From assembly GCA_964401835.1 (NCBI GenBank), contig CAYNZP010000006.1, positions 62,001 through 126,000 on the forward strand: 64,000 nt of DNA, written 5' to 3'. Below the pieces are notes generated by a model. It had not been told where the DNA came from. It saw only the letters and a list, made by a program, of their open reading frames with translations, and searched no databases. The position numbers and the translations under genes are program-made. Within the stretch, counting starts at the first letter, position 1. Each line of letters starts with the position of its first letter. Positions 8,011-18,253 of the stretch are shown in pieces. This DNA comes from CAYNZP01 sp964401835 (lineage in GTDB: Bacteria > Planctomycetota > Phycisphaerae > SM23-33).

Positions 8011-11000
8011 TCCGGCTTTTCCTTTTTGTCTTCGTCTTCAAGTGTGCCGCGAAGAATATCAAATATTGTATCGCCAATATCCTTGTCTTTGGAAGGACGC
8101 TTTTGGGGTTTATCTTCGCCTGGCGGAAGTTGGGAAGGAGATTCTCCGCCGGGAATTTTGAAAATGTCGCCGACCTCCCCGGCTTGTTCGAGAATTAATA
8201 TTTGAATCGCCCGCCTGATAAGACCATCAACATTGACCCGCACAAAGTCCAGAACTGGATTGAGGCGGCTGCCGACAATTGGTATGTCTATCCGCGTTCC
8301 ATTCAGCACGCGCGCATAATCGATAACAGGCCCGCCCACACCAAGTTTATCCAGAAGCTCCGGGCTGATTGGCAGTGAGACGACCAGGTTAACCGTGTCG
8401 TCGAAACCGACCGAACCGTAAAACTTCATATCGAAATCATCGCTAAGTCTCATGACGAAGTTGTCATACTGAATTCGGCCGTTCCTTATCACAAAGTCGA
8501 CACCGTCAACTTCGACAGTCTGTTTTTCCTGGCTGGAAAGCGTGCTTAAAAGCAACAGCTGCCTGAAAAGGCCGGTCGGCTGAATCTTCAGATTCCTTAA
8601 ATCCATATATCCCCTGCCCCCGCCACCTTGCTTGATGCTTTCACCCAGCGGCAGCGATATATCCCAAGTCTTTAGCGAGACCTTGCCTTCAATTTCCGCC
8701 TGACGTGCAAAAATGGGGTTTATCCTGCTTAATAATTCATCAGCCAGCTCACGGTTGATTTCGACATCTTCCATAACCTGCACGACCCCCGGCAACTGAT
8801 AGCGAGGCTCGGTCGGCTGAAAGTCTACCAGGCCCCCCATACGCAACTTTCCGCCCGAAGCGGCAACCGCCGAAACTGGAATGTTGACTCGGCCATCGTC
8901 CAGCTTCGCTTCCAGTGTCGCCCGGCCAAGATTCAGGCCATAAAGCCTGCCGCTATCCCAGCCGAAATTGCTTTGAGCATCGAGACCTTTAAAACCAGGC
9001 CTGACGTCTTGCTGACTTGTCGGGCCGGTCGCACTGAAACTGCTGTTGCGAGAACCCGTGAAGCTGATATTGTCGGCCATCGAAGGGGAAAACTCGCCAA
9101 GAAGAGTGGAAAGGCGGTCCATGTTAACCGTGTAATTTCCGGTAAGTTCGACGATGCGGTCCGTGTCATAGCGCTTTAAATTTCCCGACATTTTTCCGCT
9201 TACGAGCCTGGAATTCACCTCTGCTCTTCGCAGCACAAGGGATTTTTCCTGCTGGTCCAACTCAGCTTCGTAACTAAATTGTGCTTTGGGCTCGCTGAAT
9301 TGCTTTTCCTCTCCGATGACAAAGTTTGCGATTTCGCCTCTGCCGGTGCTGGTAACGGCAGAACCTTTTGAATCAAAGCGACCCGTCCATTGCAGCTCGC
9401 CTTCTATAGCAGGCTGCTTCTTTAGTTCCAAGGTTTTCTTGATTGCGGGCATCGCTTTGCTTAGGTCGCTGTTAATATCGAACGTACCGTTAAGGCTGAG
9501 TGGTTCTGTCAGCTTGCAATTGATTCCCCGAAAATCGACCCTGGCAACATCACTATCGACAGAGGCCTGTGGAATCTTCAGAGTCTTGTGTTTCCGGGCA
9601 AAAGTACTCTCAGCCATATTAAAAAGGATATTCCTTTGCGTCACATTCTGGCCATTTACCCGCAGGTCCTCTATTCGCCCGTTTGCGGAAACTGTGATTA
9701 TCTCTTTCAGAGAAGCCTTGCCGACTTTCGCATCTGCGGCCAAAATGCCTGAATACTTTTTCAAACCCTCCATACCAAAATAGTCTGCCCGTCGGCCGAG
9801 GTAGGCAATTTCGGATGTAAGTTTTGCGTCGCCTTCAAAAGTCTTCTGCTTGAAATCGTACCAGCCGTCGCCGGAGACAAAAACCGACTCATCAATGCCA
9901 AGCTCATTTTCGCTGGCGATATACCGCACGGGCTTTTTGTCTTTCAAAACCAGATTGCCTTTATGGCTGAAATCCGCTTTGGCAAAATCCAGATCCCGCT
10001 TAGGTGTTTCATATCTGAATGAAGAAATATTTGCTTTAACCGCAAAATCAAGCCGGTCTTTTTGAGGGCGGATCACATCAAGTCTTCCTGTCAGATCACC
10101 CCAGAGCCGCCCGTCAGTAAGCTCGAAAATTTCGCCAAATTGCCTGTCAAGTTGCTCAAGGTTCAGGCTGAAATCCGTAGTCATATTATCTGCGGACGCA
10201 TTTACCTCCGCATTTCCGAATCCGGTTTTGATATCCCCGAAAAGTAACACGCCCCGCTGCTCTTGGGAATCGGCGGAGATTCTCAAGACAATAGGCTCGG
10301 AGCGGATTATTCTGCCGGCTTTGGTAGCCTGCAAATCTTTTAGTTCCACTCTCGCTTTGGCAGTCGGTGTTTCACCGCCAATGACAAGGAATTCCGAAAT
10401 ATCCAAGCGCCCCTGTTGAATATCAACGTCTCGTTTGAGTTTCATAACAGCCGGAATCGAATCGCCAAGAGTAGGAAGATCGATTTTCCCGGACGCCTCA
10501 AGATTGAACTCAGACAATTCAAGATGCTCGCCAGCCATGGCCGCTGAGGCAATCTTGTCCGCCTTGAACTTCGGAAATCCCTTATCACGCGGATAGATGA
10601 GCAAGGCCTGGAATTCACCCGCCCTACTGGCAACGGAAAGCTCACCTTTGACATTTGACTCATCCGGCAAAAGCCTGCCGACAACTGAAACATCTATAGG
10701 CTTTATTTCTACCGCCCCATCGCGCGGGGTGTGAAGATCGGTTATCGTGGCATCAAGGTTGCCAGTTAGCTGCCGGCCTTGCTTGAGGGTCGCGTCAATT
10801 TCCAGACTCAGCTTGCCGGCTACCACGGCATCTTCCAGTGCGAACTCTGTCAACGACGCCAGGTCGATATTGTAATCGCTGAAGACCCTCACCTCCCCGT
10901 TGGCCCGGTCAGGGGTTAATTTGCCGTCCTGCAAAAGCTCCCTTATCTCGAGCTCGCCGCTCAGAACCCCCTGCTGGCCAAGTTTTGCCTTCAGACCGCC

Positions 11001-11579
11001 AGTGATTTCGTTGAGCGTATTGAGCTCAAATCCACCGTTGATATCACGAACGTCATAACTCCGCCCATCTTCTCTGACAAGTTGAACATTCATATCCCGC
11101 AGAATCAATTTGCCTTTGGGTTGGGGCATGGGTTCGTCGTGGTCGTAAGGTTTTGGTTTGCTTGGCTCTAGCGCCTGAACTAATGATATTCCGCCGTCAT
11201 CAGAGATATGAAGAACCGCACTGGAATCATCAAGGTTAACCTGTTCAAAATTTTCGACTTCTGTAACAGCTCTCCAGACACCGCCAGCCCAGCTTATATT
11301 CTCAACTTCCAGAACATTCCGACCGCCGACGTCCTTTACGCTCAAGCTGTTAATCTTTGTAGGTCCAAGCCACGAAATTGAAAGGTCTTCGGCCTCGATG
11401 TCTCCCTTTACCTGCCCGCTGAGAATTGAAAAGGCCAAACTTGTTCCGGGCCCGGTGGAAATCAAATATGGCAGGATGAAAACGAGCATCGTGAGGAACA
11501 CCGATAAAGAAACAATCCAAATCAATCGCCTGTGTTTGCGCTTTTTACTAACGGTAGCTTTTTTTATACCGTGTTTCAT
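8007..11579 (-). CDS. Very large AsmA/TamB-like envelope protein
   Basis: About 1190 residues from the ATG at 11579, preceded by GGGGAGG seven bases upstream; an in-frame ATG at 11594 and further upstream codons are less likely because the ribosome binding site lies between them. One N-terminal membrane helix (LIWIVSLSVFLTMLVFILPYLI) is followed by ~1100 residues of alternating beta-strand segments typical of repeating-beta-groove proteins that bridge inner and outer membranes for lipid transport (AsmA, TamB, YhdP). The last ~250 residues resemble the AsmA C-terminal region (FYGSVGFDDTVNLVVSLPIS, then RIDIPIVGSRLNPVLDF). The tail is Lys/Glu/Pro-rich. It is coupled to the downstream YihY-family gene by a four-base overlap. 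A lipid-transport or export role for the pair is inference. Confidence 0.82.
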   Translation of the reverse strand: MKHGIKKATVSKKRKHRRLIWIVSLSVFLTMLVFILPYLISTGPGTSLAFSILSGQVKGDIEAEDLSISWLGPTKINSLSVKDVGGRNVLEVENISWAGGVWRAVTEVENFEQVNLDDSSAVLHISDDGGISLVQALEPSKPKPYDHDEPMPQPKGKLILRDMNVQLVREDGRSYDVRDINGGFELNTLNEITGGLKAKLGQQGVLSGELEIRELLQDGKLTPDRANGEVRVFSDYNIDLASLTEFALEDAVVAGKLSLEIDATLKQGRQLTGNLDATITDLHTPRDGAVEIKPIDVSVVGRLLPDESNVKGELSVASRAGEFQALLIYPRDKGFPKFKADKIASAAMAGEHLELSEFNLEASGKIDLPTLGDSIPAVMKLKRDVDIQQGRLDISEFLVIGGETPTAKARVELKDLQATKAGRIIRSEPIVLRISADSQEQRGVLLFGDIKTGFGNAEVNASADNMTTDFSLNLEQLDRQFGEIFELTDGRLWGDLTGRLDVIRPQKDRLDFAVKANISSFRYETPKRDLDFAKADFSHKGNLVLKDKKPVRYIASENELGIDESVFVSGDGWYDFKQKTFEGDAKLTSEIAYLGRRADYFGMEGLKKYSGILAADAKVGKASLKEIITVSANGRIEDLRVNGQNVTQRNILFNMAESTFARKHKTLKIPQASVDSDVARVDFRGINCKLTEPLSLNGTFDINSDLSKAMPAIKKTLELKKQPAIEGELQWTGRFDSKGSAVTSTGRGEIANFVIGEEKQFSEPKAQFSYEAELDQQEKSLVLRRAEVNSRLVSGKMSGNLKRYDTDRIVELTGNYTVNMDRLSTLLGEFSPSMADNISFTGSRNSSFSATGPTSQQDVRPGFKGLDAQSNFGWDSGRLYGLNLGRATLEAKLDDGRVNIPVSAVAASGGKLRMGGLVDFQPTEPRYQLPGVVQVMEDVEINRELADELLSRINPIFARQAEIEGKVSLKTWDISLPLGESIKQGGGGRGYMDLRNLKIQPTGLFRQLLLLSTLSSQEKQTVEVDGVDFVIRNGRIQYDNFVMRLSDDFDMKFYGSVGFDDTVNLVVSLPISPELLDKLGVGGPVIDYARVLNGTRIDIPIVGSRLNPVLDFVRVNVDGLIRRAIQILILEQAGEVGDIFKIPGGESPSQLPPGEDKPQKRPSKDKDIGDTIFDILRGTLEDEDKKEKPE

Positions 11580-11985
11580 AGCCCGCCTCCCCATTAAGAA
11601 ATGACCCCTACAAGGGCCAAACGTAAGCCAGAATTCTTCATAACATTCTATCAACGACACTATTGATGGGCTAATTATTCAGCATTGAATTTCAGAAAAT
11701 ACAGAAGTTAGCCCTGCTTGAGCCAGGAGCTCCCTAGTATTTTTTCCTATAAGAAAGACGTCCATTTTAGGGTTTAAAATCCTGTCCGGAATTTGGGTTA
11801 GCGAATTTTGCATGGATATAATTAACACGGAAAAGGTCACTTCCCTATGGGCTTCTATTGTATCAGGGGACTTTGCAGGCAACTTAATAGGGATTTCCGG
11901 GGAACAAGCATTTCGGGAAAGAATTGTAAATTTGGTCAGGACGTATCCTGATTCTATTTGGCTTTCTTTTTAAAGGGGTGTAAAA
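11580..11985. other. Divergent intergenic region with a possible sigma70-type promoter
   Basis: Separates the AsmA-like gene (minus) from the DUF11 lipoprotein gene (plus). TTGGGT (11793-11798), 18 bases, TATAAT (11817-11822) fits a plus-strand promoter that would leave a ~155-base leader before the start at 11986. A 67-codon minus-strand ORF here has no ribosome binding site or recognisable features. Otherwise nothing is seen. Confidence 0.35.
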
Positions 11986-14259
11986 ATGAACAGTCACACA
12001 AGAACAATTCTGATTGCAATGGCACTGCTCAGCTGTGCAATGTTTGTGGGATGTCGCGAGCACATGCCGCATTCATTCACGGTGGCGACAGGTGACCTGC
12101 AACGGGTACACGCCGAACCTGCCGAAGGGGGCTACTATACAAATTGGGACCCCTACGCAGCTGAGGTGGAAGTTAAACCCGTCGTGGACACCAATCCGGT
12201 CATGACACAGCACGTCCTTATAGCTACTGTCAGGGACAAGGACGGCAAGCCGCTGCCCAACAGGAGAGTTGAGTGGATACTCACGGGCGATAGCGTTGGG
12301 ACAATTGTCGAGGTGGATGAAAGCGGTTGGCGTGCCAGTAGAGGCTACAAGATTGACGACCACTACGCGGTCACGCACACGAACAACTTCGAACACGTCC
12401 TGACTCGTGGCAACGACGACCCCGATGACGACATCTATCTCGAAGTCGGCCAGACATGGTGCGTAATCTCCTCGCCGACAGAAGGTGCCAGCCATGTCGT
12501 TGTTTATGCGCCAGGAATATACAACTGGGACAAACATAAAGTCTTTGTGACAAAGAACTGGTACGACGTGACCTGGGATTGGCCCGGTGCTGCGACAAAC
12601 CGCGTCGGCTCCGACCACACCTTTACGACGAAGGTCATGAAGTACTCCGATAGTACACCCCTTCAAAATTACGAAGTAACATATAAAATCTCCGACGGCC
12701 CGGCGGCAAGTTTTGCCGGGAGCAACTCGACTACTCAAATGGTCAAGACCAACTCACAAGGCCTGGCAACTGTAACACTCAGGCAGGCCTCGGCCGTCGA
12801 AGGTACCAACAATGTCGAGATCCAGATTGTCCGGCCTGGCAATATCCCATGCTGCGAAGATCCAGCGCTTATAGCTACCGGATATACCAGGAAGACCTGG
12901 GTAGCCCCTCAGCTGTCGTTGACCAAGTCTGCACCGGCCACGGCGAGGATAGGCGATACGTTCAGCTATGACATGCAGGTAGGCAACCCGAGCAACACCT
13001 ACGCAAGCAATGTCATGGTCACGGACGATCTGCCAGATGGTCTGGAATATGTCTCCAGCAGCCCGAATGCCCAAATGAGAGGACGTCAGCTGACTTGGTC
13101 GCTCGGTTCGATGGATCCCAACGAAACCAGGACCATCAATGTTACCGTCAAAGGAAACTACACAGGCAAGTTTGACAACTGTGCGATTGCCAGAGCTGAC
13201 CTGGGCCTTGAAGATACGGCTTGTGCTTCAACGGTTATATCCGCACCAGCACTTGCCCTGAGTAAGGAAGCTCCGTCTGAAATACTCATCTGTGACCAGA
13301 TTCCTTACACCATTACCATCACGAATACCGGGGATGCCTCAGCGACAAATGTCGAAATTCGCGACGACTTCCCATCTGGCATGAAGACCCTCGAAGGCCA
13401 GGAAGGCAAGAAGTTCGCGATCGGCACCTTGAATCCGGGCGAGTCGCGGCAGGTCACATTCAACACCACGGTGTCCGATACGGGACGATACGTCAACACC
13501 GCGATGGCTTCATGTGATTTGGCACGCTCGAATGAGGCGAGTGCCAAGACGATGGTACGCCAGCCTATGCTGGTAATGACAAAGATGGGCCCGCAACAGA
13601 GGTACCTCGGCCTGCCTGCTTCGTTTGAGATATCGCTGACCAATAAGGGCGACACGGCAGCACGTCAGGTACAGATAGTAGATTCACTGCCAAGCGGCAT
13701 GACGTTCATCTCTGCCGATCAGGGAGGAACACTCTCCGGCAGCGATGTGATCTGGAATATTGGCGATCTCGCCATCAACCAGACCAAGACTGTCAGCGTC
13801 AAGGTGCGTGTGGATAAGGTTGGCACATTACATAACACCGCAAGAGCAAGCGGTGTCTGTGCTGATGCCGCCACAGAAGTAACCACCGCCGTTACCGGCA
13901 TACCGGCAATTTTGCTGGAGTGCATCGATACCGCCGACCCGATCCTGGTTGGCGAAAACGAGACTTATATCATCACCGTTACCAACCAGGGAACGGCTGA
14001 AGATACAAATATCGTTATCCAATGCATGCTGCCAGCCGAGCAGGAGTTTGTCTCAGGCAGAGGCCCGACAGACATCAAGGCTGAAGGCAGGAAGGTATGG
14101 TTCGCTCCTCTTTCGAGGTTGGCGCCTAAAGACAAGGCAACCTTCCATGTGGTCGTCAGAGGTAACAGGACCGGCGACGTTCGGTTCGGCGTGAAACTGA
14201 CCAGCGACCAGATGACATCGCCAGCCAGCGAGACGGAGAGCACGAGAATTTACGAATAG
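11986..14259 (+). CDS. Secreted lipoprotein with DUF11 repeats
   Basis: 757 residues. Lipoprotein signal: ILIAMALLSCAMFVGC with the lipobox Cys at 25. Residues ~60-310 contain Big-like or Ig-like segments (HVLIATVRDKDGKPLPNRRVEW and a later TFTTKVMKYSDSTPLQNYEVTY). From ~310 to the end are four to five DUF11-type beta-sandwich repeats, each with the signature of hydrophobic strand, GDT..Y.I...N.G...A.NV.V.D.LP.G, then LNPGE..... (for example residues ~315-410, 425-520, 530-630 and 640-750). Such repeats build cell-surface or cell-wall proteins and are common in Planctomycetota. AAAGGGG lies upstream of the ATG. Monocistronic, followed by hairpins at 14285-14349. Confidence 0.85.
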   Translation: MNSHTRTILIAMALLSCAMFVGCREHMPHSFTVATGDLQRVHAEPAEGGYYTNWDPYAAEVEVKPVVDTNPVMTQHVLIATVRDKDGKPLPNRRVEWILTGDSVGTIVEVDESGWRASRGYKIDDHYAVTHTNNFEHVLTRGNDDPDDDIYLEVGQTWCVISSPTEGASHVVVYAPGIYNWDKHKVFVTKNWYDVTWDWPGAATNRVGSDHTFTTKVMKYSDSTPLQNYEVTYKISDGPAASFAGSNSTTQMVKTNSQGLATVTLRQASAVEGTNNVEIQIVRPGNIPCCEDPALIATGYTRKTWVAPQLSLTKSAPATARIGDTFSYDMQVGNPSNTYASNVMVTDDLPDGLEYVSSSPNAQMRGRQLTWSLGSMDPNETRTINVTVKGNYTGKFDNCAIARADLGLEDTACASTVISAPALALSKEAPSEILICDQIPYTITITNTGDASATNVEIRDDFPSGMKTLEGQEGKKFAIGTLNPGESRQVTFNTTVSDTGRYVNTAMASCDLARSNEASAKTMVRQPMLVMTKMGPQQRYLGLPASFEISLTNKGDTAARQVQIVDSLPSGMTFISADQGGTLSGSDVIWNIGDLAINQTKTVSVKVRVDKVGTLHNTARASGVCADAATEVTTAVTGIPAILLECIDTADPILVGENETYIITVTNQGTAEDTNIVIQCMLPAEQEFVSGRGPTDIKAEGRKVWFAPLSRLAPKDKATFHVVVRGNRTGDVRFGVKLTSDQMTSPASETESTRIYE

Positions 14260-14306
14260 TCTCGTAAAAAACTGAAGAAAAGTTCCCCGAGTTTTGTCGG
14301 GGGTTG

Positions 14307-14356
14307 AAAAAGAGGTGGCTGCTGGTTTGGGGGTTTAAGCGGCCACCTCACTTTTA
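14307..14356. terminator. Bidirectional terminator between the DUF11 lipoprotein and O-methyltransferase genes
   Basis: Perfect 8-bp stem GAGGTGGC (14312-14319) / GCCACCTC (14342-14349). On the minus strand it is followed by five T (14311-14307); on the plus strand by ACTTTTAT. A smaller hairpin, CCCCGA...TCGGGG (14285-14302), precedes it on the plus strand. Confidence 0.75.
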
Positions 14357-14407
14357 TGCGCTCTTTGGCCATCAGTTACGCGAACATTTGCTGAATATGC
14401 TTTTAAA

Positions 14408-15028
14408 TCAAGTGCCATTACATTCCTTGTTTCTGCAAACCAATTCGCCTTTGCCAATTGGAACAATCAAGGAATCGACTCTTTCGTCGCTCAATGCCCG
14501 GTTCAGCATCGGCTGGAGTGTTTCGGCGTGGTTGATTGCATTGTCGGCCACAAGGATTCCCCCGGGGACAAGCTTGGGGACGACGGCTTCATAGCAGTCG
14601 GCGTAGACATCCTTCTCGGCGTCGAGAAAACAGAAGGAGATTCCCTCAATATTGCCCAGGTGCTTACGGGCATCGCCGACAATAAGCTCCACCACGTCAT
14701 CCACGCCCGCTAGCTTGAAGGTCTCGCGGGCCAGCGTTGCTTTCTCTTCCAACACCTCGAACGTCGTAAGCTTTCGACTTACTTCTCGGCAGGCAATGGC
14801 AAGCCAAAGAGCTGAATATCCCGCACTTGTGCCGATCTCGATGTATTTTCCCTCCGGGCCGCTTGCGGCCAGCAGCGCCAGGAACTTTCCCGTTTCCGGG
14901 GGGATTTGACGTAGCCGTTGCATGCGTTCCGTTCCGTCGGCCCTATCGCGGGCGTCCATCTCTTCCAATTGCCGCATGCGATTCAGGATTTTTTCAGGTA
15001 TTTCGCGAAACATTATTGGTGCTTTCAT
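14408..15028 (-). CDS. Class I SAM-dependent O-methyltransferase (family 3, COMT/CCoAOMT-like)
   Basis: 206 residues. SAM-binding motif I is YIEIGTSAGYSALWLA; the acidic residue after strand 2 is in TTFEVLEEKA; the post-I metal/substrate segment is FCFLDAEKDVYADCYEAV (the family D-x-x-K/D pattern), followed by LVPGGILVADNAINH. These enzymes methylate catechol-like hydroxyls with a divalent metal. Substrate unknown. The first ATG (15028) and an ATG five codons later are both possible; neither has a clear ribosome binding site. It ends near the bidirectional terminator at 14307-14356. Confidence 0.85.
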   Translation of the reverse strand: MKAPIMFREIPEKILNRMRQLEEMDARDRADGTERMQRLRQIPPETGKFLALLAASGPEGKYIEIGTSAGYSALWLAIACREVSRKLTTFEVLEEKATLARETFKLAGVDDVVELIVGDARKHLGNIEGISFCFLDAEKDVYADCYEAVVPKLVPGGILVADNAINHAETLQPMLNRALSDERVDSLIVPIGKGELVCRNKECNGT

Positions 15029-15158
15029 TATTGACTGTTGCTGGCTTGTATTTAAGTAAATTCATTGCGAATAAAGTATTTTTTCTCGCCCCGATTCGCC
15101 TACCACCGGTCCAAATCGTACCTTTTCTCTGCAGGAAAAAAACCGGAGGAATTGTACT

Positions 15159-15350
15159 TTGCGGGATTGGATTACCCCAAATAAAGCGGTCGTTATCATT
15201 CTTGCAGTTATGCTGGGTTCGGTTTGCTATATTGCCAGGATGACCCACCAGGCAGCTAGGGCAGCTGATTCTCAGCAGGACAGCGTCGGTCATGTCGAAC
15301 GTGTAAACATGGCCCTTAGCGAGGCTGAGCAAACTTTCGCAGGCAATTAA
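15159..15350 (+). CDS. Small membrane-anchored protein (TTG start)
   Basis: 63 residues. It has no ATG start; GGAGGA (15145-15150) lies eight bases upstream of TTG at 15159, so a TTG start is well supported. One N-terminal hydrophobic helix (AVVIILAVMLGSVCYIA) is either a membrane anchor or an uncleaved signal; the remainder is polar and helical. No family recognised. Confidence 0.6.
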   Translation: MRDWITPNKAVVIILAVMLGSVCYIARMTHQAARAADSQQDSVGHVERVNMALSEAEQTFAGN

Positions 15351-15529
15351 TCTGCAAGATTTTCACTTTTAACACATCCCATTTACCATTGCGGCTAAGC
15401 TGCCGGATTGGCAATTTCACTATGACTGCAGTTCATTCTGGCAGACAACATCGCTAACAAACCTGTTTTTTACAAAGACTTACAATCAAGGGCATATCCA
15501 TTGCATATTATAATTATGGAGAGATTATT

Positions 15530-18154
15530 ATGCGATTAGACAAACTGACAGTCAAAGCACAGGAAGCAATCGTTACCGCCCAGGCAACAGCTGCAGAGAA
15601 AGGCCATGCGCAGATGACGCCGCTTCATCTGCTCGACGCCCTCTTGAAGCAGGAGAACGGCCTGGCCGAGCCGATTTTGGAAAAAATCGGCGTATCGGCT
15701 GAGAGAATCCGTTCTATCGTCGATTCAGAACTTTCCCGTCTGCCGAGTCAGTCAGCCCAGGCTGGACTGGCACCCGACGCCCAGTTGGTTGCTGTGATGA
15801 CCCGAGCCGGCAAAGAGGCAAGCGACCTCAAGGACGAATATATTTCCGTTGAGCATTTCCTGCTTGCCCTGGCCGAGGAATCTTCAACGGCCAAGGAGGT
15901 TCTGTCCGCGCTGGGTGTAACCCCCGAAACCATTATGTCTGCCCTTAAAGAAATACGCGGTTCCCAGCGAGTTACCGACCAAAGCCCGGAAGATAAGTAT
16001 CAGGCGCTCGAACGCTATGGCCGGGATTTGTGCGAAATGGCCAAACAGGGCAAGCTCGACCCTGTTGTCGGAAGAGACGACGAAATACGCCGCTGCATGC
16101 AGGTACTCAGCAGGCGGACAAAAAACAACCCGGTACTTATCGGCCTGCCGGGGGTTGGTAAGACGGCTATCGTAGAAGGCCTAGCCCAGCGGATAGTAAA
16201 CCGCGACATACCGGCGGGCCTGAGCGGAAAAACGGTAATCGCGCTGGATATGGGCGCCCTGCTTGCGGGCGCGAAATTCCGCGGCGAATTTGAAGACCGC
16301 CTGAAAGCTGTCCTTAAGGAAGTAACCGAATCCGACGGACAGATAATTCTGTTTATCGATGAGCTTCACACGGTTGTCGGCGCCGGCGCTGCCGAGGGTG
16401 CGATATCGGCTGGCAATTTAATCAAACCCGCCCTGGCCCGCGGCGAGTTGCGTTGTATCGGCGCAACAACTCTCGACGAATACCGCAAGCATGTCGAAAA
16501 AGATGCAGCCCTGGAACGACGCTTCCAGCCTGTACTTGTCGACGAGCCAACCGTTGAAGATACGATAGCTATACTTCGCGGCCTCAAGCCCCGCTACGAT
16601 GCACACCATGGCGTGCGTATCCAGGACGCCGCCCTCGTAGCTGCCGCTACGATGAGTCACCGCTACATCTCGGACAGATTCCTGCCTGACAAGGCAATCG
16701 ACCTTATAGACGAGGCTGCCTCGCGACTGAGGATCGAAAACGATTCAATGCCGGCAGAGCTCGACGAAATGAAACGCCGGATAATGCAACTTCAGATCGA
16801 ACGGGAAGCATTGCGCAAAGAAACCGACGAACCAAGCAAAGAGCGGCTCGGAATTCTTGAAAAACAGTTGGCGGATTTACAGAGCCAGTTCGATTCCCTT
16901 TTTGCCCGCTGGGAAAGCGAACAGAGCTCGTTGAAGAATATAAAACAGCTCAAGGAGCAGATAGAGGCTAAGAATACGGAATTCGAACAGGCCCAGCGCG
17001 ATGGGGATTTGGAAAAGGCTGCCCGCATACAGTACGGTGAACTTACCGAGCTTGAAGGCAAGCTCCAAAGTCTCGAGCAGGAACTTGCAAATCGTCGAAG
17101 CGAAGGAGGCATGACCAGCGAAGAGGTAACGCCTGAACAAATCGCCGAAGTTGTAGCAAAATGGACCCACATCCCGGTCGCCAGATTGATGGAATCTGAA
17201 CGCGAAAAACTTTTGTGCATGGAAGAGAGATTGCAAAATCGCGTTATCGGACAGGACGACGCCTTACGGGTGGTCAGCGAAGCGGTACGTCGCAACCGTG
17301 CCGGCTTGGGCGACCCGCGCAGACCTATCGGCAGCTTTATATTCCTCGGCCCAACAGGTGTCGGAAAGACTGAGTTGTGCAAGGCACTGGCTGAACTTCT
17401 GTTCGATAGCGAAGATGCGATGATACGCATTGATATGAGCGAGTTCATGGAACAACACTCGGTTGCCCGACTTATAGGCGCCCCTCCCGGATACGTCGGC
17501 TACGAAGAAGGCGGCCGCCTGACCGAGGCTGTCCGCCGCAAACCATATTCGGTTCTCCTCTTTGACGAAGTCGAAAAAGCTCATCGCGATGTGTTCAACG
17601 TACTGCTGCAGGTTCTTGACGACGGCAGACTCACTGACGGCCAGGGCCGAACTGTCGACTTTAAAAACACCATAATCGCAATGACCAGCAATATAGCTTC
17701 TCAGTATATTCACGAACTGACCGAACACGAGGCTGAGGACTGGGAAATTGAGGTCAAACTCAATGAAGCTCTCAAGACAAAGTTCCAGCCGGAGTTCCTC
17801 AACCGCATCGACGAGATTGTTATCTTCCACACCCTCAGCAAGGAAAACCTCGCCTCGATTGTCGATATCCAGATGGGCGAGCTTGCTAATCGTTTGGCGG
17901 ACAGAAAAATATCTATCGCGGTAACTGAAGCTGCCAAGGCTCTTGTAGCAGAGCTGGGTTACGACCCTAGCTTCGGCGCAAGACCTTTAAAACGGCTGAT
18001 ACAGCAGAAACTCGAAAACCAGATTGCTTCCAAAATACTCAAAGGGGAAGTGCCTGACGGTTCAAGCGTATCAGTTGACGCAAGCGGCAAGAGCTTTATT
18101 TTTTCCGTAATGCCTGACAAATCGGAAGATATTGAAGGTGAGGGCGAAGAATAA
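15530..18154 (+). CDS. clpB: ATP-dependent disaggregase ClpB
   Basis: 874 residues, the usual ClpB length. Order: Clp N domain (two repeats, residues ~1-145), first AAA+ module with Walker A GLPGVGKT (~207) and Walker B IILFIDELH, a long coiled-coil middle domain (~400-525) that separates ClpB from ClpA/ClpC, second AAA+ module with Walker A GPTGVGKT (~609) and sensor/Arg-finger region LNRIDEIV, then the C-terminal D2-small domain. It rescues aggregated proteins together with DnaK. GGAGAG precedes the ATG. No CIRCE element is seen upstream; a TATAAT-like box at 15509-15514 lacks a well-spaced -35. Confidence 0.97.
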   Translation: MRLDKLTVKAQEAIVTAQATAAEKGHAQMTPLHLLDALLKQENGLAEPILEKIGVSAERIRSIVDSELSRLPSQSAQAGLAPDAQLVAVMTRAGKEASDLKDEYISVEHFLLALAEESSTAKEVLSALGVTPETIMSALKEIRGSQRVTDQSPEDKYQALERYGRDLCEMAKQGKLDPVVGRDDEIRRCMQVLSRRTKNNPVLIGLPGVGKTAIVEGLAQRIVNRDIPAGLSGKTVIALDMGALLAGAKFRGEFEDRLKAVLKEVTESDGQIILFIDELHTVVGAGAAEGAISAGNLIKPALARGELRCIGATTLDEYRKHVEKDAALERRFQPVLVDEPTVEDTIAILRGLKPRYDAHHGVRIQDAALVAAATMSHRYISDRFLPDKAIDLIDEAASRLRIENDSMPAELDEMKRRIMQLQIEREALRKETDEPSKERLGILEKQLADLQSQFDSLFARWESEQSSLKNIKQLKEQIEAKNTEFEQAQRDGDLEKAARIQYGELTELEGKLQSLEQELANRRSEGGMTSEEVTPEQIAEVVAKWTHIPVARLMESEREKLLCMEERLQNRVIGQDDALRVVSEAVRRNRAGLGDPRRPIGSFIFLGPTGVGKTELCKALAELLFDSEDAMIRIDMSEFMEQHSVARLIGAPPGYVGYEEGGRLTEAVRRKPYSVLLFDEVEKAHRDVFNVLLQVLDDGRLTDGQGRTVDFKNTIIAMTSNIASQYIHELTEHEAEDWEIEVKLNEALKTKFQPEFLNRIDEIVIFHTLSKENLASIVDIQMGELANRLADRKISIAVTEAAKALVAELGYDPSFGARPLKRLIQQKLENQIASKILKGEVPDGSSVSVDASGKSFIFSVMPDKSEDIEGEGEE

Positions 18155-18253
18155 CCTCATAAGGCTCCATTCATAAATTAATGCCATATAATTTAGCCTG
18201 CATATAATTAGTTGGAATTTAAGATTCCAGTTTATTTAAAACTGGGGGCTATT

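Noticed and set aside
11679..11882. 67-codon minus-strand ORF in the divergent gap before the DUF11 lipoprotein gene
   Set aside because: No ribosome binding site, no recognisable domain, and it lies where promoters are expected.
12073..12738. 221-codon antisense ORF under the DUF11 lipoprotein gene
   Set aside because: Antisense shadow of a well-supported coding region; no independent evidence.
15501..15522. CIRCE or heat-shock operator before clpB
   Set aside because: No TTAGCACTC-N9-GAGTGCTAA element was found; the TATAAT-like box has no proper -35 spacing.
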